This document shows, piece by piece, positions 28,579-36,311 of a stretch of DNA of 64,000 nucleotides. The notes under the pieces were generated by a model, which did no database searches, was not told the origin of the DNA, and saw only the letters and a program-made list of their open reading frames with translations. The position numbers were made by a program, and so were the translations under genes. Source of the stretch: DASPWW01 sp963841715 (GTDB taxonomy: Bacteria > Actinomycetota > Thermoleophilia > Solirubrobacterales > 70-9); contig CAWJDP010000001.1 in assembly GCA_963841715.1 (NCBI GenBank), positions 806,001-870,000 of the forward strand. Direction: 5' to 3'. Positions within the stretch are counted from its first letter, which is position 1. Each line of letters starts with the position of its first letter.

Positions 28579-29649
28579 TCAGCCGGAAGGACGGCGGAGC
28601 TCGTCGACCGTCCCGCCGAAGCGCTCCTCGGCGGCGGCGACGCGGCGGTCGGCCGCCTCGAGGCGCTGCTCGACGCGCTCCAGCGCCCCCGTCAGCTCGG
28701 CGAGTCGCGACTCCGCGTCGCGCACGCGCGACATCGCCTCGCGCTCGAGCGTCTGGATCCCCTCCCGGATCCGCTGCTCGCGCTCCTGTGCCCGCTCGGC
28801 GGCCGCGAACCGCGAGTACGCCGCCTCGACCGCCTGGTCGAACCGGCCGCGGGCCTCGATCTCCTCGCGCTTCGCCTGCTCGCGGAACTCCGCCAGGACC
28901 TCGGCCCGGACCGTGGACTCGATCTGCGCCCGGGAGTCCTTGGCCGCCGAGGCGATTCTCCTCTCCGCCTCCTTCAGGGCCTCGTCCATGGCGCGGCGCG
29001 CGTCCGTCTCCGCTCTCGAGGCGCGCTCGTCGATTCGCTTCTCGATCTCCTCCCCGCGCTCACCGAGGCTCTTCTCGGCGGCGGCGAACCGGCGGTCCCG
29101 TTCCTGGCGCGCCAGCTTCAGCTCCTGGCGGCGCTCCGGCCGCGCGAGCCGCTTCTCGGCATCCGCGATCCGGGCCTCGGTCCGCGAGCGGATCTCCTCG
29201 GCCCGCTCCTGCACATCGTCCACCGTCCACGCGAGCTTGCTTTGGGCATCGGCCCGCGCTCTCTCGACTTCTTCCGCGGCTCGCAGCTGAGTCTCGGTCT
29301 CGAGCGTCTTGCGCGCCCCCGCCACGGCCGCGTCCACGGCCTCCCGTGCCTCGTCCCGCGTCTGCTCGATCACCGCCCCGCCGCGCTCGTCGATCTCCGC
29401 CGCCCGAGCCTCAAGCTGATCGCGGAGCTCCTCCCCGCGGCGCTCGAGACTCCGTTCGGCGGCGGCGATCCGCTTGTCGCGCTCCTGACGCGCAAGCTTC
29501 AGCTCCTGGCGCCGGGCCTTGCGGGTCAGCTTCGCGCGTGGGTCCTCCAGCGCGGCGGCGAGCTGCCCCTCGATCTCGTCCACGCGCGCCTCAAGCTCGG
29601 CGCGCAGGCGCTCGGCGACATCGGCCGATGGCTCATCTGCGCCCGACAT
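28579..29649 (-). CDS. Long alpha-helical coiled-coil protein with internal duplication
   Basis: 356 residues, almost wholly charged heptads rich in Ala, Glu and Arg, with no membrane helix or signal peptide. A segment of about 45 residues occurs twice: RRQELKLARQERDKR near residue 45 and RRQELKLARQERDRR near 170, each followed by AAAE(R/K)SL.(R)GEE. A leucine-zipper-like C-terminus (LTGALERVEQRLEAADRRVAAAEERF) follows. It is probably structural or scaffolding. Start ATG 29649 is chosen because upstream codons overlap the hydrolase gene and lack helical character. Confidence 0.7.
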   Translation of the reverse strand: MSGADEPSADVAERLRAELEARVDEIEGQLAAALEDPRAKLTRKARRQELKLARQERDKRIAAAERSLERRGEELRDQLEARAAEIDERGGAVIEQTRDEAREAVDAAVAGARKTLETETQLRAAEEVERARADAQSKLAWTVDDVQERAEEIRSRTEARIADAEKRLARPERRQELKLARQERDRRFAAAEKSLGERGEEIEKRIDERASRAETDARRAMDEALKEAERRIASAAKDSRAQIESTVRAEVLAEFREQAKREEIEARGRFDQAVEAAYSRFAAAERAQEREQRIREGIQTLEREAMSRVRDAESRLAELTGALERVEQRLEAADRRVAAAEERFGGTVDELRRPSG

Positions 29650-29752
29650 GGTGCCTAGGTTCTCACCGCACCTCCGATTCCCGCGAGAGGGGCCCTTCGT
29701 GCATGGATTCTTTCGCCGGGCGCCGCAACCGGGAGGTCCGGCACTTGAAGGC

Positions 29753-30775
29753 TCAGCCGGCGCACTCCCAGGCGCTCGGGCCCGAGTCGCGCCAGATCTG
29801 AGCCGCGATCCGGCTCTGCTCGGCGGGCGAGGCATTCTGAGGCAGCCCGCGCCCGCCGTAGGCCGCCCAGGTCGACGGCAGGATCTGGTACGCGCCCCCC
29901 GCGCCGCTCGAGGGGTTCACCGCATGGAAGTTGCCGCCCGACTCACACATCACGATCGCCTCGGGGATCGCCCACTGGCCTACCCAGCCGGCAACCTGCC
30001 GCTGTGCCTGGGCCGCCGAGACGCTCTGCAGGTGCTGGACGCGCTGTGTCCACTGGCCGACGTGCGAGCGCAGCGCGTTCAGCGAATGTGCCTGCGATGA
30101 GCGCGCCTCGGCGAGCGCGGCGGCCTGGCTCTCGGCCGTGGCGCGGGCGGCGTCGATCTGGGCGTGGGCGGTCTCGAGGCGGCGGTCGTAGGCCGCGGCC
30201 TGCGCGCGCGTCCTGCGCACCGCCGCGAGCTGCGTCTCGAACTCGTCGCGAAGGCTGCGGACGCGCCCGGCGAGATCGGAGTCCGAGTCCTCGATCCGCT
30301 TCAGGAAGTCCTCGCGCGTGACGAGGTCGTCGAAGCCCTTCGACTCGAGCAGCAGCGTCGTCGCGTCGGGGACGTCGCCCTTGTAGATCGCAACGAGGCG
30401 GTTCGAGAGCGCCTGGAGCGCGCGGTGGAGCCGATCGCGCGCCGCGCTGAGCTTGGTCTCGGTCTCGGTGACGCGCTGGTTGAGCTCCGCCTCGCGCTCG
30501 CGGCCGCGCGCCAAAAGACCCTCGAGCTGGTGCTCGCGCGCCGCCGCGGCGGCGGCCTTCGAGCGTTGCGACGCCAGAGCGGAGGTCTTCGCGTCGATGC
30601 TCTGGGCAAGGCTCTGCGCCTGTTCGCGCGCACTCGAGATCCGCGACTCGAGCGTGCCGACGTCCTGGGCGCCGACGCGGGTGCCGCCGACGGCGAGCGC
30701 CGCGAGGCAGGCCACGACCGCCGCGACGACGATGCGCCGCGCGTCGATCTTCGCCGTGTCGCGTTGGAGTCCCAT
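29753..30775 (-). CDS. Secreted coiled-coil peptidoglycan hydrolase with Rpf/lysozyme-like domain
   Basis: 340 residues. A signal anchor (15-36) is followed by a coiled coil of the PcsB/EnvC type (40-230), then a C-terminal transglycosylase/Rpf-like domain (268-340) with catalytic E278 in VMCESGGNFHAVN, the SSGAGGAYQILPSTW segment and Cys 277/338 that can form a disulfide. It probably cleaves peptidoglycan glycan strands during growth or resuscitation. A c-di-AMP (ydaO-type) riboswitch directly precedes it, as for actinobacterial rpf genes. The AAGGA ribosome site touches the ATG. Confidence 0.85.
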   Translation of the reverse strand: MGLQRDTAKIDARRIVVAAVVACLAALAVGGTRVGAQDVGTLESRISSAREQAQSLAQSIDAKTSALASQRSKAAAAAAREHQLEGLLARGREREAELNQRVTETETKLSAARDRLHRALQALSNRLVAIYKGDVPDATTLLLESKGFDDLVTREDFLKRIEDSDSDLAGRVRSLRDEFETQLAAVRRTRAQAAAYDRRLETAHAQIDAARATAESQAAALAEARSSQAHSLNALRSHVGQWTQRVQHLQSVSAAQAQRQVAGWVGQWAIPEAIVMCESGGNFHAVNPSSGAGGAYQILPSTWAAYGGRGLPQNASPAEQSRIAAQIWRDSGPSAWECAG

Positions 30776-30782
30776 TCCTTCT

Positions 30783-30935
30783 CGCGCCTACGGGGTTAGC
30801 TGACGGGCTCGCGCCGAAGGAATAGGTGGCGCTACACGTGGCGGTGATTCGCCCCGGGCGGCCCGACACCCACGGGTTTGGGCCGCCGATGGTTCCCCCG
30901 CTCCTCGGACCGGCGCCCGAGGACTCGGCGTACTT
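30783..30935 (-). promoter_or_regulatory. c-di-AMP (ydaO/yuaA-type) riboswitch
   Basis: On the minus strand the leader of the Rpf-like hydrolase carries the conserved blocks of the ydaO riboswitch in order: CCGAGTCCTCGGGCGCCGG, then GCGGGGGAACCA (30890-30901), GGGGCGAATCACC, and GTCAGCTAACC (30794-30804) followed by CCGTAGGC just before the ribosome site. These match the consensus I know for RF00379. In actinobacteria this class sits before rpf and other wall hydrolases and turns them off when c-di-AMP is high. The 3' end lies so close to the start codon that control of translation is plausible. Confidence 0.85.
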
Positions 30936-31001
30936 GTCCCGGCGATGCTAGCGGACATGCCCGAACCCTCCCGCGATCCCGCCCCCGCCACGGCTAGCCG
31001 A

Positions 31002-31036
31002 GACCTCGTGCAACGTTGATTGCGGCACGAGGTCTG
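31002..31036 (-). terminator. Inverted repeat, candidate terminator after the argG operon
   Basis: A perfect 11-bp inverted repeat (AGACCTCGTGC / GCACGAGGTCT) around a 13-nt loop, about 65 bp after the stop of the small gene that follows argG. It lacks a T-run on either strand, so it may be a U-tract-free terminator, an mRNA 3' stabiliser or a protein site. Together with the riboswitch it accounts for the 323-bp gap 30776-31098. Confidence 0.45.
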
Positions 31037-31098
31037 CCCCGCCCTACGAGGCTTACCCGCCGCGCCCGGACGCGAAAGCGGAGGACGCGGCGGTTGGT

Positions 31099-31251
31099 TC
31101 AGCCCTCTTCGACGTCGCGGTTGGCGGCGAGGATGCCGCCGATGACCACAGACGCGACCGCGACACCGGCCGCGATCCTGATCTGTCGCCGGTAGCGAAT
31201 CAACACGAAGCGCACGACGATGCGCCCGATCGCCTCGTAGACAGCGCTCAT
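31099..31251 (-). CDS. Small membrane protein translationally coupled to argG
   Basis: A 50-residue ORF. Its ATG overlaps the argG stop codon in an ATGA arrangement (31248-31251). The N-terminal half is amphipathic and basic (MSAVYEAIGRIVVRFVLIRY, then RRQIR), followed by one membrane helix (IAAGVAVASVVIGGILAA) and an acidic tail. No known family; coupling argues that it is translated. A role linked to arginine synthesis is possible but unproven. Confidence 0.6.
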   Translation of the reverse strand: MSAVYEAIGRIVVRFVLIRYRRQIRIAAGVAVASVVIGGILAANRDVEEG

Positions 31252-32537
31252 CTCTCACCTCCTTCCCCGGGCTCGCCGGCCCGAATCCTGTGCGCCAGCC
31301 TGCTCTGGAGCGTGAACAGCTCGATGAAGCCGGGGCTCGCGTGCTCGCTGAAATCGCCCTCCGACTCGCCGAAGCTTGCCAGCGAGCGGTCGTACAGGGC
31401 GTACGGCGAGCTCCGCGAGACGGGGGTCACCGAGCCCTTGTACAGCCGCAGCGCGATCTCGCCGGTCACGTACTCGTTCGCGGAGTCCATGTACGCGTCG
31501 AGGTCGCGGCGCAGCGGCTCATGCCACAGACCCGCGTAGCAGAGGTAGGCCCAGTGGTTCTCCAGACCCGCCTTGAAGTTGTTCTGGTGGATCGTCGAGA
31601 CGAGCTTCTCGAGCTCGCGGTGGGCGGCGAGGACGATTGCGGCGGCCGGCACCTCGTAGAGGTCGCGGACCTTGAGCCCCACGACCCGGTCCTCGATGTG
31701 ATCGACGGTCCCGATCCCGTGGCGGCGTCCGAGCTCGGCCGCGCGGTCGATCAGCTCGACCAGCCCCATCTCCCCGCCGTCGATCGAGGTCGGGCGCCCA
31801 CGCTCGAAGCCGATCGACACCCGCTCCGGCTCGTCCGGAGCGCGCTCGGGCGGGGTGACGAGCTGGAAGGCGTCGTCGGGCGCCGCGGCGCCGAGATCCT
31901 CGATCGCGCCCCCCTCCGAGGAGCGCCCCCAGAGGTTGTCGTCAATCGAGTACGGCGGCGCCTCGCTCCCGCCGGCAACCGGGATCCCATGCTCGCGCGC
32001 GTAGGCGACCTCCTCCTCACGCCCCATCCTCCACTCGCGCACCGGCGCGATCACCTTCAGCTCCGGGGCGAGGGTCGCGATCGTCCCCTCGATCCGAACC
32101 TGGTCGTTGCCCTTGCCGGTGCAGCCGTGGGCGATCGTGTCGCAGTCACTCGAGCGCGCGCTCTCGACCGCGAGCTTCGCAATCAGCGGCCGACCGAGCG
32201 CGGTGAACAGCGGGTAGCCGCCGCCGTAGAGCGCGTTCGCCTTGATAGCGGGCAGCACGTAGTCGTTTGCGAACTCCTCACGCGCGTCGACGAGCAGCGC
32301 ATCCAGCGCCCCAAGGTCGCGCGCCTTCCCTGTGATCACCTCCCAGTCCTCCTCGGGCTGGCCGAGGTTGACGGTCAGGGTCACGATCTCGGCGCCGTAG
32401 GCCTCCTGGATCCACTTCAGCATCACGCTCGTGTCGAGCCCGCCCGAGTACAGCAGCAGCACGCGGCCGATCCGCTCGGGATCCGCCTGGTAGGAGGCGA
32501 TGATCGGGGCGTCTCCGCGTTTGCGCTCGCCGGTCAT
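31248..32537 (-). CDS. argG: Argininosuccinate synthase
   Basis: ATP-dependent condensation of citrulline and aspartate, the penultimate step of arginine synthesis. 429 residues. The PP-loop LLYSGGLDTSV is at 27-37, HGCTGKGNDQVR near 120, and REWRMGREEEV and APPYSIDDNLWGR follow. ATG 32537 is chosen; a further 106 upstream codons are open but would run through the divergent sortase gene and lack family similarity. It is separated from the main arg cluster by the sortase, the epimerase and a small membrane protein. Confidence 0.94.
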   Translation of the reverse strand: MTGERKRGDAPIIASYQADPERIGRVLLLYSGGLDTSVMLKWIQEAYGAEIVTLTVNLGQPEEDWEVITGKARDLGALDALLVDAREEFANDYVLPAIKANALYGGGYPLFTALGRPLIAKLAVESARSSDCDTIAHGCTGKGNDQVRIEGTIATLAPELKVIAPVREWRMGREEEVAYAREHGIPVAGGSEAPPYSIDDNLWGRSSEGGAIEDLGAAAPDDAFQLVTPPERAPDEPERVSIGFERGRPTSIDGGEMGLVELIDRAAELGRRHGIGTVDHIEDRVVGLKVRDLYEVPAAAIVLAAHRELEKLVSTIHQNNFKAGLENHWAYLCYAGLWHEPLRRDLDAYMDSANEYVTGEIALRLYKGSVTPVSRSSPYALYDRSLASFGESEGDFSEHASPGFIELFTLQSRLAHRIRAGEPGEGGER

Positions 32538-32619
32538 GGCGCGAAGTCTCGCACGGCGCCGGGGAACGTCAGCGCCGACGCGGCGCGACCGGGAGAGGCG
32601 GTGCGCGATCATCTCAGCG

Positions 32620-33291
32620 GTGAGACGCGGGGTCGCGATCCTGTCGATAGCGCTGATCACGGCGGGGATCGTCGTGCTCGCCGACGTCGGCGCGACGCTG
32701 GCGTGGGAGGAGCCGCTGTCCTCGGCGTACGGCTGGTGGAAGCAGAACGTCGCGGAGAACCAGCTCAACGACCTCGAGAGCTCGTATCCGACCAAGGCGC
32801 AGCTGCGCGCGGCGCGCCGCGGTGATCCGCTCGACAGCGCGAAGATCCTCGCCAAGGGCTATCGCAAGCGGATCCACATCGGCGAGGGAATTGGACGGAT
32901 CAAGATCCCCCGAATCGGCCTCGGCATCGTCATGGTCCAGGGCACGGACACCGCCACGCTTCAGAAGGGCCCGGGCCACTACCCGACGACGCCGCTTCCC
33001 GGACAGGGCGGAACGGTCGGGATCGCGGGACACCGCACGACCTATCTCGCCCCGTTCCGCCACATCGACGATTTGCAGAAGGGCGACCCGGTGATCATCG
33101 AGATGCCCTACGGGACGTTCACGTACAAGGTCCGCAGGGCACGAATCGTCGACCCCGGCGACGTCGGCATCATCCACAGGACGAAGCACGAGCAGATCGT
33201 GATGACCGCGTGCCACCCGCTGTACAGCGCGGTGCACCGCTACGCGGTGTTCGCGCGCCTGGACCGTGTCCAGTTCGCACGCGTCAGCTAG
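32620..33291 (+). CDS. Class E-type sortase
   Basis: Membrane-anchored transpeptidase that attaches sorted surface proteins to the wall or pilin subunits to each other. With GTG 32620 the protein has 223 residues: one N-terminal helix (5-24), then the sortase barrel with catalytic H138 (GIAGHRTTYLAPF), C198 (MTACHPLYSA) and R207. The GTG is preferred because GATCAT ends 7 nt before it. ATG 32536 is in frame, but its start would interlock with the argG start. No substrate with an LPxTG-like tail is nearby. The 3' end overlaps a convergent epimerase gene by 8 bp. Confidence 0.87.
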   Translation: MRRGVAILSIALITAGIVVLADVGATLAWEEPLSSAYGWWKQNVAENQLNDLESSYPTKAQLRAARRGDPLDSAKILAKGYRKRIHIGEGIGRIKIPRIGLGIVMVQGTDTATLQKGPGHYPTTPLPGQGGTVGIAGHRTTYLAPFRHIDDLQKGDPVIIEMPYGTFTYKVRRARIVDPGDVGIIHRTKHEQIVMTACHPLYSAVHRYAVFARLDRVQFARVS

Positions 33292-34282
33292 CTCGACGCT
33301 GCCCGCCGGCCGCCGCGGCGCGCATCGCCTCGTAGGTCAGCTCGAGCCCGGTCGCGAGGTCGGTAGCGGGCCTCCAGCCCAACTCGCGCTCGGCGCGCGA
33401 GATGTCGAGCGCGATCCTCTCCACCTCGCCGCGCCGCGACGGAGCCATCTCAGGCTCAAGGCGGGAGCGTCCGCTGATTCGCGCGAGGAGCTCGACGAGC
33501 TCGAGCACGGTCGTCTCGACTCCGGTTCCGACGTTGTAAGGACCCGAGCAATCGGAACCGGAATCGTCGATCCTTGCCTCCGCCGCAAGGATTGCCGTGA
33601 CGGCGTCGGCGACGTAGACGTAGTCGCGCGTTTGGGTCCCTGTGCCGAATACGACCGGTGCCTCGCCGCGGAGCAGCCGGCCGCAGAAAATCGCGACCAC
33701 GCCGGCCTCTCCCTCGGAGCTCTGCCGGGGGCCGTAGACGTTCGCCAGGCGGAGCGTGACCGCGGAAACACTGTGCAGGCGTCTGAACAGATCCACGTAG
33801 CCCTCGGCTGCGAGCTTGCTCTGACCGTAGGGCGACGCCGGCGCGCAGGGCTCGTCCTCGCCGACCGGCAGCTCCTCCCGGGCCGGCGCGCCGTAGATCG
33901 CCCCGCCCGTCGACACGAACACGAGCCGACCCGACCCACCCGCGCGCATCGCCTCGAGAACGTTGATCGTCCCGACCGCGTTGACCTCGGCGTCGAATGC
34001 GGGCTCCTTCACGGAGCGGCGGACGTCGATCTGCGCAGCGAGGTGGAAGACCCGCTCCGGGCTCCGCTCCTTGACGAGGCTCGCGATCAAGGCCCCGTCC
34101 GCGACGGTCCCCTGGACGAGCGTCGCTCCGCTCTCAAGCGCGCCACTCAGGTTTTCGCGCCGGCCGGTGGAAAGATCATCGAGGACGACGACGTCCTCGC
34201 CGCGCGCGACAAGCGCGTCGACGAGCTGCGAGCCGATGAACCCCGCGCCGCCGGTGACCAGCGAACGTCCACCACGGCTCAT
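33284..34282 (-). CDS. NAD-dependent nucleotide-sugar epimerase (GalE-like)
   Basis: Extended SDR of 332 residues. Rossmann motif GGAGFIG (11-17), S124 (VFVSTGGAIYG), and Y152-x3-K156 (YGQSK) make the catalytic set. RLANVYGPRQ and the VYVADAV segment bind the nucleotide sugar. The family includes UDP-glucose 4-epimerase and related enzymes; exact substrate unclear. Start ATG 34282 overlaps the stop of a 49-codon ORF (ATGA) and has GGAGGAGG 13 nt upstream. Likely role: precursor supply for surface polysaccharide. Confidence 0.88.
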   Translation of the reverse strand: MSRGGRSLVTGGAGFIGSQLVDALVARGEDVVVLDDLSTGRRENLSGALESGATLVQGTVADGALIASLVKERSPERVFHLAAQIDVRRSVKEPAFDAEVNAVGTINVLEAMRAGGSGRLVFVSTGGAIYGAPAREELPVGEDEPCAPASPYGQSKLAAEGYVDLFRRLHSVSAVTLRLANVYGPRQSSEGEAGVVAIFCGRLLRGEAPVVFGTGTQTRDYVYVADAVTAILAAEARIDDSGSDCSGPYNVGTGVETTVLELVELLARISGRSRLEPEMAPSRRGEVERIALDISRAERELGWRPATDLATGLELTYEAMRAAAAGGQRRAS

Positions 34283-34428
34283 CCGCGCCCCAGCGCCTCC
34301 TCCTTCACCGTTCGGTGCGGCTCGACCACCCCGATCTCGCTGCGCCGCGGATCCTCCACACCGAAGCGGCACCAGGGATCGCTGGCTCGGCCCGGTCCGA
34401 TCCTGTTGGAGCCTCGCCCATCGGTCAT
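34279..34428 (-). CDS. Small ORF (49 codons) coupled to the epimerase
   Basis: An ORF of 49 residues with ATG start whose TGA overlaps the epimerase ATG (ATGA). A TACCGT box ends 8 nt before its start, the same geometry as many promoters in this window. The product begins MTDGRGSNRIG and ends VVEPHRTVKEEALGRG; it is polar with one Cys and Trp (DPWCRFG) and no membrane helix. I do not recognise it. It could be a real small protein or a leader that sets epimerase translation. Confidence 0.5.
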   Translation of the reverse strand: MTDGRGSNRIGPGRASDPWCRFGVEDPRRSEIGVVEPHRTVKEEALGRG

Positions 34429-34436
34429 CCGCCCAA

Positions 34437-34442
34437 ACGGTA
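34437..34442 (-). promoter_or_regulatory. -10 box (TACCGT) of the small ORF-epimerase operon
   Basis: On the minus strand TACCGT ends 8 nt before the ATG of the 49-codon ORF. No clear -35. Nothing else is recognisable between 34443 and 34633. Confidence 0.4.
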
Positions 34443-34633
34443 GGGAACGGGACTGCACGTTGCGGGGGAGTGGCGGCGCACGGGCCCGCGACGAGACCGT
34501 GCACGGAGCGGCGCGGGATTCCGCTTACGCCGCGGCACGCGCCACCGAGACCGGAGGCTGCGGCGAGTTCGCCTTCCGCAGGGTGCCGATCCGGCGCCCC
34601 GTCGGCATAGCTCCGCTGCCCTGAGCGAAAGGC

Positions 34634-34969
34634 CTAGGGGCTGACGCCGCCGGAGCCGCCGCCGCTCTGGGGCGGCACCGTCGTCGTCCGAGTCGTCGTC
34701 GTCGGCGCCGTCGTCGTCGTGGTCGGCGGACGAGTGGTGGTCGTCGGAGTCGTCGGCGGCGTGGTCGTCGTGGTCGTCGTGCTGTTGCTGCCGGGCGTGA
34801 TCACCGCGATCGCGATCCCGACGCCGAGACCGATGACGATCGCGACGAGGACGCCGATCAGGATCTTCGTCGCGGTGCTCATCCCGGGGCCGCGCCCGGG
34901 CGGATAGCCGCCCGGAGGCGGCGGGCGGCCGGGCGGCTCATCCATGTAGCGGGTGGGGTCGTCGTGCAT
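34634..34969 (-). CDS. Single-pass membrane protein with Thr/Pro-rich outer tail
   Basis: 111 residues: a Pro/Gly-rich cytoplasmic start (PPGRPPPPGGYPPGRG), one membrane helix (35-56, ILIGVLVAIVIGLGVGIAIAV), then a tail of threonine runs broken by prolines and a Gly-rich end. Such tails are common in actinobacterial surface proteins and may be O-glycosylated. No LPxTG motif is present. It occupies the place after argD where argF/argR lie in related genomes. A TAGACT box ends 9 nt before the ATG. Confidence 0.7.
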   Translation of the reverse strand: MHDDPTRYMDEPPGRPPPPGGYPPGRGPGMSTATKILIGVLVAIVIGLGVGIAIAVITPGSNSTTTTTTTPPTTPTTTTRPPTTTTTAPTTTTRTTTVPPQSGGGSGGVSP

Positions 34970-35029
34970 CGGGCGCGCAGTCTAGAGAGAGGACAGGACG
35001 GCGGGTGGCGGGACCCGGTCAGGACACGC

Positions 35030-36205
35030 TCAACGGGCCAGCGCTGCGCCCACGAGCTCGAGCGCGCGGTCGACCTCCGCCTCGCCGATCACGAGCGGGG
35101 GCAGGAAGCGGAGCGTGTCGGGCGCGGGGACGTTGACGACGAGCCCCGCGTCGAGCAGGCGCTCCGCCGCGCCTGCCGCGTCGTCCCCCGCCAAGCCGGC
35201 GGCGACGAGCAGCCCACGGCCGCGGACCTCGGCGACGCCGTCCAGCCCGGCGAGTCCGTCAATGAACCGCGCCCCGAGCTCGCGCACGCGCCGCAGGAGC
35301 TCCGGGTCGGAGAGCACGTCGAGCGCGGCGAGCGCCGCCGCCGCGGTGACGGCGCCGCCGCCGAAGGTCGAGCCGTGCTCCCCCGCCGCCAGGCCCTCAC
35401 CGAGCGCGGCGTCGACGACGCACGCGCCGACCGGCAAGCCCCCGCCGAGCGCCTTCGCCGCCGTGATCACGTCGGGCCGGACCGGCCCCTGCTCGTACGC
35501 CCACAGCGAGCCCGTCCTCCCCATCCCGGTCTGGATCTCGTCGAAGACGAGCAGCGCCCCGGCCGCGTCCGTCGCCTCGCGCGCGGCGACGAGCACCTCG
35601 TCGGCGATCGGGTACACGCCCGCCTCGCCCTGGATCGGCTCGACGATCACGGCCGCGGTGCGCTCGCCGACCGCGGCGCGCAGCGCATCCGGGTCGTCGC
35701 GCGGCACCGTCACGAACCCCGCCGGGAGCGGGCCGAACAGCCCCTCGCTGGCGATCTTCGGCGACGCGGACAGGGTCGCGATCGTGCGCCCGTGGAATCC
35801 GGCGTCGAGGACGACGATCTCGGGCGCGGCGATACCGCGGCCGTGGGCGTGGCGGCGCGCGACCTTGATCGCGGCCTCGTTCGCCTCGGCGCCCGAGTTG
35901 CCGAGGAACACCGGCCCGGAGAGGCTCGACTTCGACAGCCGCTCGCTCAGCCGCAGCGGCGGCTCGAGGTAGTAGAGGTTCGAGGTCCCGACGAGCGTCG
36001 CCGCCTGCTCGCGGATCGCCTCGGTGATCCGCGGATGGCAGTGGCCGGCGTTGTGGACCGAGAGACCGGCGAAGAAGTCCAGATACTCCCTTCCGTCCAC
36101 ATCCCACAGCCGCGCCCCCTCGCCGCGCACGAACTCCACCGGCGCCCGCTTGTATGTCGGCATCGCATACCGCGCCTCCAGCCTCCGAAGCTCCTTTACG
36201 GACAA
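35030..36205 (-). CDS. argD: Acetylornithine aminotransferase
   Basis: PLP transaminase making N-acetylornithine in arginine synthesis. 391 residues. FLGNSGAEANEAAIKVAR, the FHGRTIATLSAS segment, VFDEIQTGMGRTG and the cofactor Lys in ITAAKALGGGLP are present. The TTG start gives a typical N-terminus (SVKELRRLEARYAMPTYKR); ATG 36163 is the alternative. It lies 106 bp after argB, a wider gap than elsewhere in the cluster. Confidence 0.94.
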   Translation of the reverse strand: MSVKELRRLEARYAMPTYKRAPVEFVRGEGARLWDVDGREYLDFFAGLSVHNAGHCHPRITEAIREQAATLVGTSNLYYLEPPLRLSERLSKSSLSGPVFLGNSGAEANEAAIKVARRHAHGRGIAAPEIVVLDAGFHGRTIATLSASPKIASEGLFGPLPAGFVTVPRDDPDALRAAVGERTAAVIVEPIQGEAGVYPIADEVLVAAREATDAAGALLVFDEIQTGMGRTGSLWAYEQGPVRPDVITAAKALGGGLPVGACVVDAALGEGLAAGEHGSTFGGGAVTAAAALAALDVLSDPELLRRVRELGARFIDGLAGLDGVAEVRGRGLLVAAGLAGDDAAGAAERLLDAGLVVNVPAPDTLRFLPPLVIGEAEVDRALELVGAALAR

Positions 36206-36311
36206 AGGTGATCACCACCCGCCAACGGCGGACGCGGGAGCGAGCGAGCAACAGGCCCAGTCGTCATGAGTGCGAGCGAGCGAAAGCGGAGCACGTTGGC
36301 GGAATGATTCT

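Noticed and set aside
32500..32619. Sortase start at ATG 32536, interlocking with the argG ATG at a shared CATG
   Set aside because: GTG 32620 has a GATCAT box 7 nt upstream, gives a normal membrane anchor and leaves an 82-bp gap for two promoters.
32538..32855. N-terminal extension of argG to 32855
   Set aside because: It runs antisense through the sortase gene and has no similarity to the family; ATG 32537 fits argininosuccinate synthase.
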